Position numbers and translations under genes: made by a program. Under the pieces are notes generated by a model. It was not told the origin of the DNA. It did no database searches and saw nothing but the letters and a program-made list of their open reading frames with translations. Below, in pieces: positions 35,933 to 45,312 of a stretch of 64,000 nucleotides of DNA (positions are counted from its first letter, which is position 1; the number at the start of each line of letters is the position of its first letter). The DNA comes from CAZYTM01 sp964649725 (lineage in GTDB: Bacteria > Desulfobacterota > Desulfuromonadia > Geobacterales > Geobacteraceae). The stretch lies in assembly GCA_964649725.1 (NCBI GenBank), contig CAZYTM010000004.1, positions 124,001 through 188,000 of the forward strand, written 5' to 3'.

Positions 35933-36490
35933 ATGGAAATTAAAGGGCATTTAAGAAATATACGGATGCTAGTGATGTTTTCAATTTTGATAGTTTATAA
36001 TTTTGTAATCTGTAGTTATACGTATGCGGTTATTTACGTATGGAAGGATAGTGAAGGAGCAAGCAATTTTACTGATAATCCTGCGGCTGTTCCAAAACAG
36101 TATCAACATAAAATCAAGACTATTGAACGTTCAGGTGATGCGTCAACAGGAGATTCTGAGCAAAGTTCAAGTACTCCAGCGGATAGTGTCAGTGAACGCA
36201 GGCCTATCATTTATGGTGGACATGATGAAATTTGGTGGCGAGAAAGTTTCAAGTTATTACGCCAGAGTATAGCTAGAATTATGCAGGAAACCGACAAAAA
36301 ACGTCAGGAACTAACTGAAATTGCACGCGAACGTACACTTTACCATAAACCTAGCGATAGGTTATTATATAACAGGATAGTGGATGATGTTGCTCGTAAA
36401 GAATTGCAAATTAAAGAGTTGAACGAAAAACTGCAGGAGCTTGATAATCAAGCATCGAGAAATGGTGTGCCGCGTCAATGGCGTGAATAA
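35933..36490 (+). CDS. DUF4124 envelope protein
   Basis: 185 residues. An N-terminal hydrophobic segment (about 11-37) acts as signal or anchor, followed by a DUF4124 domain (YVWKDSEGASNFTDNP, about 40-60), a Ser-rich linker and a C-terminal helical, charged region (about 110-175). DUF4124 proteins are periplasmic, with a small beta domain of unknown role. The ribosome binding site is good (GAGGAGG). It diverges from the dodecahaem cytochrome and converges on the lipoprotein gene with only seven bases between. Confidence 0.75.
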   Translation: MEIKGHLRNIRMLVMFSILIVYNFVICSYTYAVIYVWKDSEGASNFTDNPAAVPKQYQHKIKTIERSGDASTGDSEQSSSTPADSVSERRPIIYGGHDEIWWRESFKLLRQSIARIMQETDKKRQELTEIARERTLYHKPSDRLLYNRIVDDVARKELQIKELNEKLQELDNQASRNGVPRQWRE

Positions 36491-36497
36491 TCTGAAA

Positions 36498-36998
36498 TTA
36501 TTTTTTTTTCTGTGATTCCAGTTCCAAATCAAGAATTTTAAGCCTTTCGATCGACTGTCGTAACTCTTTATTCTCCCTAGTTATTGTTTGGTTTTGAAGC
36601 CTAATGCTTCGAATTTGTCGACGTTGTTCTTCATAATTAAGCAGAGTGTCAAGTAAAGGTCTGGCTAATTGAGTCCAAGGACTGTAGGGAAATTCTTTTA
36701 TTATACGTTCGAGACTATCTACTGATTTCTGGAACCCCTCCTTATCGCTATTTTTTCTCAGATAAAGCAAGCTAAGTCGAAATAGCGCTTCATCAGTTAG
36801 ACCCATGACCGCTTGTGCAGAGACAATATTTTCTAATTCAATAATTGAAGAATTAAGTTGACCATGCTTCAGATTATCTATTGAATTGTTAAGTTGTTTT
36901 CTTAAATCAGATTTAGGATTTGATGATTTTATTGAAGGCCAGTTCGAACAACCTGCTAAAATAGATAGCAGACAAAATATAAAGGTAATACGGCTCAT
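36498..36998 (-). CDS. Small lipoprotein with helical repeats and coiled coil
   Basis: 166 residues. The signal peptide ends in a lipobox, LAGC (Cys about 17), so the mature protein is lipidated. A TPR-like helical part (about 35-120, containing EALFRLSLLYL) is followed by a Gln/Arg/Glu-rich coiled coil (about 125-166). I do not recognise a named family; it resembles assembly lipoproteins with TPR units. Its start overlaps the end of the GGDEF gene as ATGA, so the two are co-translated and may act together at the envelope. Confidence 0.75.
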   Translation of the reverse strand: MSRITFIFCLLSILAGCSNWPSIKSSNPKSDLRKQLNNSIDNLKHGQLNSSIIELENIVSAQAVMGLTDEALFRLSLLYLRKNSDKEGFQKSVDSLERIIKEFPYSPWTQLARPLLDTLLNYEEQRRQIRSIRLQNQTITRENKELRQSIERLKILDLELESQKKK

Positions 36999-38311
36999 CT
37001 TTTACCTTTTCTTCGATTTATGAAGTAATTGCTCCCTGGTAGGCCCTTGACGAAGTCCTTAATCTCTGCTGTTGCTTTTGCAATGTCAACTGCGGAGTCA
37101 TACTGCCCTTGTCGACAGATTACCACAGCTATAGAAATTGTCATCAGGGTAAATACTCTTAAAACACCATATCGGTCAATTCCCTCATAAGCACCCTTTG
37201 CCTGATCTTCTTCTGAATAGTGTTCTTTTATCATCCTGTCAAATCGTGCGATGACTGTTTCACATATTGAAGCCGACTCATTTTCAGAAACAATCATGAC
37301 AAAATCATCACCACCTACATGACCAACAAAAGCATCTTCGTTCGCCATGCAGCTAACTACCTCACTGATGATCTCGCCTGTGATCCTAATAACTTCACTC
37401 GCCTTGATATAGCCGTATCTGTCATTATATGCCTTAAGGTTGTCTAGATCAGCATAGCATACAGCAAATGGCAAGTCGTCATTAAGCCTTTTTGTTAGAA
37501 CTCGTTCAATAGCAATATTCCCTGGGAGTCTGGTCAAAGGGCTGGCATCTAGGCTGATCTGTTCTAATTCTTTAAGACGCTTAGCCATTTTGGTAAAATC
37601 TTCTGCTAAATCTCCGAATTCGTCGCCAGATGGAACTGGAGGCACATGGTCAAAATCACCTTCTGCAATTCTTTGCGTTGCCTGCTTTAAATTGCCAATT
37701 GTTCGGTAAATTGAAAATATTATGAACGCCGCAATAGATGTCCCTATACAGAAGCCACTTATAGATAGAAAAAGGGTAAGTCGAACTGTTGATGTTTCCT
37801 GCCTTTCAGCAGCTATTAGTTTCTTTGTGAGAGTATTCTGGCGATTTGTATATATTGAATCGATTCTGAAAAGAACTTTATCAGCAGATATTTTAAGCTG
37901 GTTTGATGAGTCAAACTTCTTCTGGAAAAGGGCAATGGCTGTAGATCTATAGGACTCAAACGCTTGTTCGAGGTCACTAATTTCTTTTGTATCCTCAATA
38001 TTTCTTAATTGAGCAATTGCTGATAAAAACTGTATTTCTCTCTCTCTGAAAAGATTAATAAATTCAGGGCTCCTTAGAATCGCATATTTACCTGCATAAC
38101 CTTGTAAATTTAAAAGCGATTCTCTTAATTTGATGGCAGAATTTATGACTACTAGGTCATGCTTGACAATGTCACGAGTTGTAGCTGTTATTGATGTAAT
38201 CCCAATGATGGAGTAAATGATTGCCACCATGCTAAATAAAACCATAGCGGCATAACCGGTGATAAGTCTCTGAATAAGGGTGAATTTTCTCTTTGGCAGA
38301 TTCAAATTCAT
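36995..38311 (-). CDS. HAMP-GGDEF nucleotide cyclase, candidate Hypr type
   Basis: 438 residues: TM1 (about 14-38), a helical periplasmic sensor of the four-helix-bundle type (about 40-175), TM2 (about 178-201), HAMP (203-254) and a GGDEF domain (255-430). The metal residue Asp288 and guanine-contact Asn296 are kept, and the active loop reads GGDDF (333-337). Nine residues after Asn296, where c-di-GMP synthases have Asp (PleD D344), this protein has Ser305 (YIKASEVI). Ser at this site is the reported mark of Geobacter 'Hypr' GGDEF enzymes that make 3',3'-cGAMP. No RxxD inhibitory site is seen. Catalysis is not proven: GGDDF is less common than GGDEF or GGEEF. It overlaps the downstream lipoprotein gene. 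Confidence 0.85.
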   Translation of the reverse strand: MNLNLPKRKFTLIQRLITGYAAMVLFSMVAIIYSIIGITSITATTRDIVKHDLVVINSAIKLRESLLNLQGYAGKYAILRSPEFINLFREREIQFLSAIAQLRNIEDTKEISDLEQAFESYRSTAIALFQKKFDSSNQLKISADKVLFRIDSIYTNRQNTLTKKLIAAERQETSTVRLTLFLSISGFCIGTSIAAFIIFSIYRTIGNLKQATQRIAEGDFDHVPPVPSGDEFGDLAEDFTKMAKRLKELEQISLDASPLTRLPGNIAIERVLTKRLNDDLPFAVCYADLDNLKAYNDRYGYIKASEVIRITGEIISEVVSCMANEDAFVGHVGGDDFVMIVSENESASICETVIARFDRMIKEHYSEEDQAKGAYEGIDRYGVLRVFTLMTISIAVVICRQGQYDSAVDIAKATAEIKDFVKGLPGSNYFINRRKGKR

Positions 38312-38500
38312 GGCGGGTTGATAATAGCTCCTTAGCGCTATTCTAAAGTAGCATTATATGTAAGTCAACTGCTTGGCTCTTGTTCTTATGGTTGGTTATA
38401 TAGCTAACTTATTGTTTGTAGAGACTGATTAGCGGTTGCGGCTATGCTGAAGCTATGCTATATAATGAATGCCGTAAAATCAATTTGGGTGGGAGTTGCG

Positions 38501-39331
38501 ATGCTCGGGTTGGATCGAATTATTGGACAAGCGCTGCAGGAAGATATCCATACCGGTGACATTACTTCTCAAGCTGTGCTATCAGGAAATCGTATCTTAA
38601 GGGCTCGATTACTGGCCAAAGAGCAATTGGTACTCTCAGGAAGTAAAGTGGCGGAAAGAGTTTTTCATTATCTTGATAATAGCATAGTTTATTATAACCA
38701 TTTCTCTGATGGGGAACGGCTTGAAGCAGGTGCAGTTATTGCCGAAATGTCAGGTGATGCGGCGATGCTACTGCAAGGAGAACGAGTTGCATTGAATCTG
38801 CTACAGCGAATGTGCGGTGTTGCTACGGTAACATCAAAATATGTAGATGCAGTTCAAGGAACCAAAGCGCGAATTGTAGATACTCGCAAGACGACACCGG
38901 GGCTACGTATGCTGGAGAAATATTCAGTCAGAATTGGAGGTGGAATTAACCATAGAACCGGTCTTTTTGATGGTGTGCTTATCAAGGAAAATCATATTGT
39001 AGCTGCCGGAGGGATAACAGCAGCAATTAATCGTGCTCGTACATATCTCCCACATACATTAAAAATAGAGGTGGAAACTGAGAATCTTGATGAAGTCCGT
39101 GAAGCTCTTGCTGCAGGAGCAGATATTATTATGCTCGACAATATGGATTTGATTGACATGCGTGAAGCTGTAGCAATAATCGCTGGCAATGCATTGGTTG
39201 AGGCATCAGGTGGAGTTAATCTGGAATCTGTTAGGTCTATTGCTGAGGCCGGCGTTGATATCATATCTGTGGGCGCGCTTACTCATTCTGCCCGTGCAAT
39301 GGATATCTCCATGCTGATGGAGGGTAAGTAA
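38501..39331 (+). CDS. nadC: Nicotinate-nucleotide pyrophosphorylase (quinolinate PRTase)
   Basis: 276 residues from the ATG at 38501, which has a GGGAG ribosome binding site; in-frame ATGs upstream lack one. Signature stretches include EDIHTGDITSQA, GERVALNLLQRMCGVAT, DTRKTTPGLRMLEKY and KENHI. It converts quinolinate and PRPP to nicotinate mononucleotide in NAD synthesis. It heads a cofactor cluster with birA and coaX. Confidence 0.95.
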   Translation: MLGLDRIIGQALQEDIHTGDITSQAVLSGNRILRARLLAKEQLVLSGSKVAERVFHYLDNSIVYYNHFSDGERLEAGAVIAEMSGDAAMLLQGERVALNLLQRMCGVATVTSKYVDAVQGTKARIVDTRKTTPGLRMLEKYSVRIGGGINHRTGLFDGVLIKENHIVAAGGITAAINRARTYLPHTLKIEVETENLDEVREALAAGADIIMLDNMDLIDMREAVAIIAGNALVEASGGVNLESVRSIAEAGVDIISVGALTHSARAMDISMLMEGK

Positions 39332-39336
39332 GTAGT

Positions 39337-40344
39337 TTGCGGAAAATTGACCAGACTAAATCATTATCATTGTCAGGAAAAAAAATCCTCGATATTTTGA
39401 GGAAACAGCCGGAAAGAGTTGTTTCTGGGGAAGAGCTTAGAGCAGTTCTTAAAGTGTCTCGGACAGCAGTCTGGAAACAAATTAATCAGTTGCGAATCTC
39501 AGGATATATCATTGAATCCTTGCCAGCTCAAGGTTATCGCTTGATTGCAGTGCCAGATGACAAACTGGTACCGACTGAAATTTCAACAGGGCTTACCTTT
39601 AAACGTATCGGTACTAATATAATCTGTTACCAGGAAGTTGATTCAACTAATGTGAATGCATTCCAGTTAGCAGAAAATGGTGAAAAGGAAGGGACTGTAA
39701 TTGTTGCTGATTCACAACGTCGCGGGAAAGGTCGTTTAGGCAGAGATTGGGAATCTCCTGCCGGAGTAAATATCTATTGTTCAATAATCCTTCGCCCAGA
39801 TATCTTCCCTTTAAATGCATTTCAGCTCACTTTTCTTTCAGCAGTGGCTGTTGCCAGAACTATTGAAAATATATCAGTTCTCAAGACAGTTATTAAATGG
39901 CCCAATGATATTTTGATCAATGGCAGAAAAGTCGCTGGTCTTTTAAATGAAATGAGTGCTGAAACCGAGAAGGTTAACTTTCTTATACTTGGTATAGGCG
40001 TTAACCTTAACATGAGGAATGAGCAATTCCCTGACACTCTACGACATCCATCCAGTTCGCTTTTTATTGAAAGTGGGCTGGTTTATGCGCGTAATGTATT
40101 TCTCCGCAGATTGTTGGCTGAACTTGATGAACTTTATGATGATTATCTTTCAAACGGCTATCAAAACATCAGAAATGAATGGCAGGCACGATGCAATTTG
40201 ATTGGTCGAAAAATCAAAGTTGACTGTAATGGAATAATCTTGATCGGAGATGTTATAGGAACAGACGATTTTGGTGCGCTTCTGTTGAAAGTTGATGATG
40301 GGTCTTCAACCCGAATACTTGCTGGTGATGTATCATTGATATGA
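39337..40344 (+). CDS. birA: Biotin-protein ligase / biotin operon repressor BirA
   Basis: 335 residues from a TTG at 39337 preceded by GGAGGG. It has an N-terminal winged helix-turn-helix (about 15-70, SGEELRAVLKVSRTAVWKQI), the ligase core with the biotinyl-AMP loop RRGKGRLGRDWESP and IKWPNDILINGRKVAGLL, and the C-terminal SH3-like domain. This is the bifunctional class that both biotinylates carboxylase carrier protein and represses biotin genes. It lies five bases after nadC. Confidence 0.94.
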   Translation: MRKIDQTKSLSLSGKKILDILRKQPERVVSGEELRAVLKVSRTAVWKQINQLRISGYIIESLPAQGYRLIAVPDDKLVPTEISTGLTFKRIGTNIICYQEVDSTNVNAFQLAENGEKEGTVIVADSQRRGKGRLGRDWESPAGVNIYCSIILRPDIFPLNAFQLTFLSAVAVARTIENISVLKTVIKWPNDILINGRKVAGLLNEMSAETEKVNFLILGIGVNLNMRNEQFPDTLRHPSSSLFIESGLVYARNVFLRRLLAELDELYDDYLSNGYQNIRNEWQARCNLIGRKIKVDCNGIILIGDVIGTDDFGALLLKVDDGSSTRILAGDVSLI

Positions 40345-40383
40345 GTTGTATAAAACCAAGATAATTTGGCCCAGGGGGTGTCT

Positions 40384-41148
40384 GTGCTTCTGGTAATAGA
40401 TGTTGGCAATAGTAATATTGTGCTGGGAATATATGACGAAGAGCGGTTAGTAAAGGATTGGCGGATATCTACTGACAAATTGAAGACAGTCGATGAGTAT
40501 GGAATCCTTGTTTACGAGTTGTTTAGTCATGCAGGTATAGGGCTTGCTGAAATTAATGATATTATTGTCGCTTCAGTAGTGCCGACATTAACCGGGGTGC
40601 TGGAACGGTTGTCATTAACATATTTTGGTTTCAAACCGTATGTGGTTGGCCCAGGTATAAAAACAGGAATGTCTATCCATTATGACAATCCCAAGGAGGT
40701 TGGTGCTGACCGAATTGTGAATGCTGTCGGCGGCTTTGAAAAATACAGGACATCACTTATTATAGTTGACTTCGGCACTGCAACTACCTTTGATTTTGTC
40801 AACAGGAAAGGTGAATACTGCGGTGGTGCTATAGCTCCAGGTTTAGCCATCTCGCTAGAGGCATTATTTCAGAAAGCCAGCAAACTCCCTCGAGTAGAAA
40901 TTGTCAAACCTCAATCAATAATTGCCAAAAATACTGTCAACTCTATGCAGGCAGGAATTTTTTTCGGTTATGTAGGGCTTGTGGATGAAATTGTGACACG
41001 GATGAAATTGGAAAGTAAGGAAAATCCAATGGTTGTTGCTACCGGAGGGTTGGCAAGTCTCATAGCTCCAGAATCCCATACAATTCAAGAAGTAGATGAA
41101 TTTCTTACCTTGGAGGGATTGCGTATCATCTATAAACGGAACTGTTAG
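40384..41148 (+). CDS. coaX: Type III pantothenate kinase
   Basis: 254 residues from the GTG at 40384, which has an AGGGGGTG ribosome binding site; a TTG six codons upstream is in frame. ASKHA-fold motifs are DVGNSNIVLGIY, GADRIVNAVGG and DFGTATTFDFV, typical of CoaX. It phosphorylates pantothenate in the first step of coenzyme A synthesis and usually needs a monovalent cation. It is third in the nadC-birA-coaX cluster. Confidence 0.95.
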   Translation: MLLVIDVGNSNIVLGIYDEERLVKDWRISTDKLKTVDEYGILVYELFSHAGIGLAEINDIIVASVVPTLTGVLERLSLTYFGFKPYVVGPGIKTGMSIHYDNPKEVGADRIVNAVGGFEKYRTSLIIVDFGTATTFDFVNRKGEYCGGAIAPGLAISLEALFQKASKLPRVEIVKPQSIIAKNTVNSMQAGIFFGYVGLVDEIVTRMKLESKENPMVVATGGLASLIAPESHTIQEVDEFLTLEGLRIIYKRNC

Positions 41149-41190
41149 CAAACATTTATATTTTGAATAATATAAATTATTAGTGTAATA

Positions 41191-41215
41191 TGCCTGCTGC
41201 CGTGCAGGCGGCAAA
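41191..41215. repeat. Inverted repeat between coaX and the EF-G gene
   Basis: GCCTGC and GCAGGC (41192-41197 and 41204-41209) form a short GC-rich stem in an otherwise AT-rich gap, followed by AAATTTTA. It could be a weak terminator for coaX; the T run is short, so this is uncertain. Confidence 0.35.
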
Positions 41216-41295
41216 TTTTAATGGTCTAAGAAGTAAAGCATTAGTTATTCCGGTCAGTTTTTGCTTATACATCAAAGTGTTATGAAGGGGGTTTT

Positions 41296-43386
41296 ATGGC
41301 TAAGTATGACACCGCAAAATTGAGGAATCTTGGGATAGTTGCCCATGGGGGGGCTGGTAAAACATCTTTGACGGAAGCCATTCTATTTAATACCGGGATG
41401 ATAGATCGTCTCGGCAGGGTTGATGACGGAACTTCGACCATGGATTATGAACCTGAAGAAATCAAACGAAAGATATCTATATCATCTTCTCTTCATCATT
41501 GCGAATGGGAAGGTCATACTATTCATATTGTTGATACACCAGGTTATGGCAACTTTATTGCTGATACGCGTTCATGCATGCGGGCGCTTGGTGGTGCTGT
41601 TGTTATTCTTTCTGCAATATCTGGAGTCAAGGTACAGACTGAAGAAGTTTGGGAGTGGGCCAATGAGTTTGAACTCCCCAGAATTGCTTTTGTCAATAAG
41701 ATGGACCGAGAACATGCTAATTTTTTTCGTGCCATTGATGATATGGAAAAGGCGTTAAAGGCCCGAGGGGTAGCAGTTCAAATTCCTATAGGTTCTGCTG
41801 AAACTTTTGAAGGTGTTATTGATTTAATAAAGATGAAAGCATATCGTTATGCCAAAGATCTATCAGGGAAATTTACCGAAGGTGAAATTCCTGCAGAATA
41901 CATTGATGAAGCAAAACGACTTAGGGAATCTTTAGTTGAAACTGTAGCCGAGGCATATGATGCACTCACAGAGAAGTATTTGGAAACTGGTGAACTTACA
42001 GAAGAAGAAATCATGGATGGTCTTCGGATAGGTACATTGCGTTATACATTTACTCCGGTATTTTGCGGCTCTGCTGTGATGAATATAGGTGTACAGCAAT
42101 TGCTTGGATATATCTGCCAATGCCTTCCGTCTCCTCTTGACCGTGGATCTGTTCGAGGTATCAATCCAAAGAGCAAAGAGATTGAAGAACGAGACCCATC
42201 CGAAGCAGCACCTTTTTCAGCATTGGTTTTCAAGACCACATCTGATCCATATACAGGTAAGATAACTATATTTAGAGTCTATTCAGGTGTGCTGAATTCA
42301 GATTCAACTGTTTACAATTCTGTTAAGGAATGTGAAGAGCGGATAGGGCAGATTTATGAGTTGGAAGGTAAGAAACAAAAACCTATTAAGCAGGCAGTAG
42401 CTGGTGACATTGTAGCTGTAGCTAAATTGAAAGAGACTCTTACAGGTGATACTCTTTGCCAAAAAGATAAATTGATAGTCTATGACCCAGCCAGAATGCT
42501 CCAGCCGGTTATTTCATATGCTATCCAGCCGAAAACAAAAAACGATGAGGACAAGATACATAGTGCTTTGCAAAGACTTATGGAAGAAGACCAGACTATT
42601 CAGTCCCGTCGCGATGAGAAAACAAGAGAGTTGATTCTTTCAGGAATGGGGCAGGTGCATCTCGAAGTTACAATTGAAAAATTGAAGCGAAAATTTGGAG
42701 TTGAAGTAGAGATGAAAACCCAGAAAGTTCCTTACCTGGAGACTTTCAAGGCTAGTGTTAAGGCACAAGGAAAGTATAAAAAACAGAGTGGTGGACGTGG
42801 TCAGTATGGTGATTGTTGGGTTGAATTTGCTCCTCTTGCCAGAGGTGAGGGGTTTGTATTTGAGGATAAAATTGTAGGAGGTGTAATTCCACGACAGTAC
42901 ATTCCTGCTGTTGAAAAAGGTATTTTTGAAGCTTCCCAAGACGGATATCTGGCTGGTTATCCATTGATAGATTTCAAGGCTGCAGTATATGATGGCTCTT
43001 TTCATACAGTCGATTCATCTGAAATGGCATTCAAGGTAGCTGGTTCACTTGCATTTAAAAAAGCAATGGAAACAGCCAAAGTGGTACTTCTTGAACCGAT
43101 TATGAACATAAAAATCACAGTGCCAGAGGAGTGCATGGGTGATGTAATCGGTGATTTAAATTCTCGTCGCGGGAAAGTGGTTGGTGTTGAACCAAAGGCC
43201 AACTCTCAGATAATCCGATCGGTAGTACCGATGGCTGAAGTTTTGACCTATGCGAATGATCTAAAATCTATGACAAGTGACAGGGGTATGTTCACAACTG
43301 AGTTTTCACATTACGAAGAGGTTCCTAGCCATTTAGCCCAAAAAGTTATTAGCGAGTCTGCTGCAATGAATGCAAAAAAAGAATAA
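41296..43386 (+). CDS. Elongation factor G-like GTPase (EF-G2 type)
   Basis: 696 residues with the five-domain EF-G layout. G1 is AHGGAGKTSL, G3 is DTPGYGNF and G4 is NKMDRE. In canonical EF-G the switch II reads DTPGHVDF; here the catalytic His is Tyr, and the switch I motif RGITI is RKISI. These changes are typical of the second, diverged EF-G copies in Geobacter, Thermus and relatives. Their role is unclear (recycling, stress translation, or GTPase with low activity). A ribosome binding site GAAGGGGG precedes the ATG. No ribosomal protein genes are nearby, unlike canonical fusA. Confidence 0.9.
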   Translation: MAKYDTAKLRNLGIVAHGGAGKTSLTEAILFNTGMIDRLGRVDDGTSTMDYEPEEIKRKISISSSLHHCEWEGHTIHIVDTPGYGNFIADTRSCMRALGGAVVILSAISGVKVQTEEVWEWANEFELPRIAFVNKMDREHANFFRAIDDMEKALKARGVAVQIPIGSAETFEGVIDLIKMKAYRYAKDLSGKFTEGEIPAEYIDEAKRLRESLVETVAEAYDALTEKYLETGELTEEEIMDGLRIGTLRYTFTPVFCGSAVMNIGVQQLLGYICQCLPSPLDRGSVRGINPKSKEIEERDPSEAAPFSALVFKTTSDPYTGKITIFRVYSGVLNSDSTVYNSVKECEERIGQIYELEGKKQKPIKQAVAGDIVAVAKLKETLTGDTLCQKDKLIVYDPARMLQPVISYAIQPKTKNDEDKIHSALQRLMEEDQTIQSRRDEKTRELILSGMGQVHLEVTIEKLKRKFGVEVEMKTQKVPYLETFKASVKAQGKYKKQSGGRGQYGDCWVEFAPLARGEGFVFEDKIVGGVIPRQYIPAVEKGIFEASQDGYLAGYPLIDFKAAVYDGSFHTVDSSEMAFKVAGSLAFKKAMETAKVVLLEPIMNIKITVPEECMGDVIGDLNSRRGKVVGVEPKANSQIIRSVVPMAEVLTYANDLKSMTSDRGMFTTEFSHYEEVPSHLAQKVISESAAMNAKKE

Positions 43387-43423
43387 ATATAAAATAATAT
43401 GTTTTTGAAGGAGGAATCATAAA

Positions 43424-44395
43424 ATGGCGTCTAATATGCTTCCGAATCCAAGAGGTAGGAATATCCTGTTTTATGAAACGGGGAGTATTCGTAACATTCT
43501 CTTGATAGCCCTGCTTTTGATAGTTACGGTTGCCGGATATCTCTATTTCTTTACTGATTTAATTAAGGTGCAAGAAGGTATAAACCGCCCACCTGTACAG
43601 GAGACACAGGTAAAAAAACCTATTCCTCCAAGAGTTGAGCAGGGGGCAGCTACTGCACAGACCAAACCTGCGGCAACTGTTTCGGCACCTCAAACTGCTA
43701 CTCCTGCCACACCGGCAACAAGTCCAGTCACGCAACCTTCTGTTACAGCTAAATCATCGCCACCTTCTACTTCTCAACAGATTGCAAAGACGGAAAAGCC
43801 TCAAGCACCTGTTGCTTCTTCACAGGCTAAAGTTACTGCTGCAGTTGTAGCCAACCCTGCGGCACCAACACCAATTGCGAAAACTGAATCTACAGTAAAA
43901 CAGACCCAAGCCGAAGGGAAAGTAACTCCTAAAACATCTACCTATACCTTACTTATTGGAGAGTTCGTTCTGAACAAATCGATTATGCATGAAAAGGCAT
44001 TATTGAAAAAACTAGGGATTGCTCCGGTTCTACAGAAAAAGGTAAAACGGTCAGAACCGATGACAAGACTTATGGTTGGCGAATATTCTGATCGAAATGC
44101 AGCTGCTTTGCAAATTGCAAAACTAAAGAGTCTGCAGAGTGATGGGTTCATCATCCAGGAAGGTGGCAAGTATTGTGTCTATGCTGGATCATATTTTCTT
44201 GAAGGTCGTGCAGCAGTTGCTCAAGATAAATTATACGATAAAGGCTTAAAAACAGTTATGAAAAAAACTAAAGTTTCAGTCCCAGTCGTCAGAATGACTG
44301 CAGGTCAGTTTACAACTCAGGATGAAGCAGTAAAAGCACAAACACTATTAAAGAAAAAAGGTGTTAAGGCTCAAATCATTGCCAGTACAAAATAG
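43424..44395 (+). CDS. SPOR-domain membrane protein
   Basis: 323 residues. A membrane helix (about 25-45) near the N-terminus is followed by a long Pro/Ala/Thr/Gln-rich linker (about 50-170) and a C-terminal region with two SPOR-like repeats (about 175-320, TYTLLIGEF, YCVYAGSYF, VVRMTAGQF). SPOR domains bind glycan strands lacking stem peptides at the division septum. The layout, short cytoplasmic tail, one helix, flexible spacer and SPOR, is that of FtsN-like proteins. Its start has GAAGGAGG. Confidence 0.85.
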   Translation: MASNMLPNPRGRNILFYETGSIRNILLIALLLIVTVAGYLYFFTDLIKVQEGINRPPVQETQVKKPIPPRVEQGAATAQTKPAATVSAPQTATPATPATSPVTQPSVTAKSSPPSTSQQIAKTEKPQAPVASSQAKVTAAVVANPAAPTPIAKTESTVKQTQAEGKVTPKTSTYTLLIGEFVLNKSIMHEKALLKKLGIAPVLQKKVKRSEPMTRLMVGEYSDRNAAALQIAKLKSLQSDGFIIQEGGKYCVYAGSYFLEGRAAVAQDKLYDKGLKTVMKKTKVSVPVVRMTAGQFTTQDEAVKAQTLLKKKGVKAQIIASTK

Positions 44396-44409
44396 TAGCG
44401 GAGATCAGC

Positions 44410-45300
44410 TTGAGAGAAAAACTTATGCTGAGAGTACCAGTTGATATTGCTGCCAGAATTACTGGGGCTAATGCAGAAGAAGATAAAATTCTTATTGCAC
44501 GAGGTAATGTTACTGCTTCATCAGTAGATTTTGCTACAACCCTATTTTATCTCTGCCATGATAACAATTCTCTTATCAGTAATACTGCCATGGAGACACT
44601 AAAGTCTTTATCTGCTGATATTGTTGTGGAGATATCAGCTGATGAGACAGTTCACCCTAAGTTGCTTGATGCTATTGCAAGATTGCACTGGACTAAGCAG
44701 GATGTTGTGGATAATTTAGCTATTAATTCTGCATTAAGCCAGGAAACAGCTTCTTTTTTAGCTGCGCAGGGGTTAGCGCTCTTTGCCTTAGAGGTTAAGG
44801 AACCAATAATTGATAATGAGGAGTCGAATCAAGTAGATGATGAATTATTAGAAGATGAAGTAATTGATGAAGAGAACGAAGAATTTAAGACAAAATATCA
44901 ACAATCGCAGGTTATGGGTATTGGTGAAAAAATAAAGATAGGGCTCACAGGAGACAAGGAATGGCGGATGATTCTTATCAAGGATTCCAATAAACTTGTA
45001 TCAGGAAGTGTTATAAAAAATCCTCGAATAACTGAACCTGAGATACTGGTAATTGCTAAATCCGCAATACAGAATGATGAAGTAATACGACTAATTTGTA
45101 GCAATAAAGAGTGGGTCAAAAACTATCAGATTCGTAAGGCACTAGTTGAAAATCACAAGACCCCGTTACCTTTTGCACTTCGTTACATGGCGTCATTGAC
45201 GGACAAAGACCTAGGTTTTTTGGCAAAGAGTAAAAATATTACAACAGTACTCTCAACCCAGGCACGTAGATTATTGAATAGCAAAAACAAGAATCGGTGA
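44410..45300 (+). CDS. Helical protein paired with an MglA-like GTPase
   Basis: 296 residues from a TTG at 44410; an ATG five codons later is also possible. It is not assigned to a family with confidence. It is all-helical by eye, with an acidic Glu/Asp-rich linker (about 138-165) dividing two halves. Short HEAT- or DUF2336-like repeats (NPRITEPEILVIAKS, NYQIRKALVENHKTP) fill the second half. There is no signal peptide. It ends 12 bases before the GTPase gene, so it is probably a partner or effector of that protein. An acidic-linker adaptor is the best guess. Confidence 0.65.
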   Translation: MREKLMLRVPVDIAARITGANAEEDKILIARGNVTASSVDFATTLFYLCHDNNSLISNTAMETLKSLSADIVVEISADETVHPKLLDAIARLHWTKQDVVDNLAINSALSQETASFLAAQGLALFALEVKEPIIDNEESNQVDDELLEDEVIDEENEEFKTKYQQSQVMGIGEKIKIGLTGDKEWRMILIKDSNKLVSGSVIKNPRITEPEILVIAKSAIQNDEVIRLICSNKEWVKNYQIRKALVENHKTPLPFALRYMASLTDKDLGFLAKSKNITTVLSTQARRLLNSKNKNR

Positions 45301-45312
45301 GGGAGGAAGTCT

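Noticed and set aside
41191..41215. Strong terminator for coaX
   Set aside because: The stem is short and not followed by a proper T run, so I list it only as an inverted repeat.
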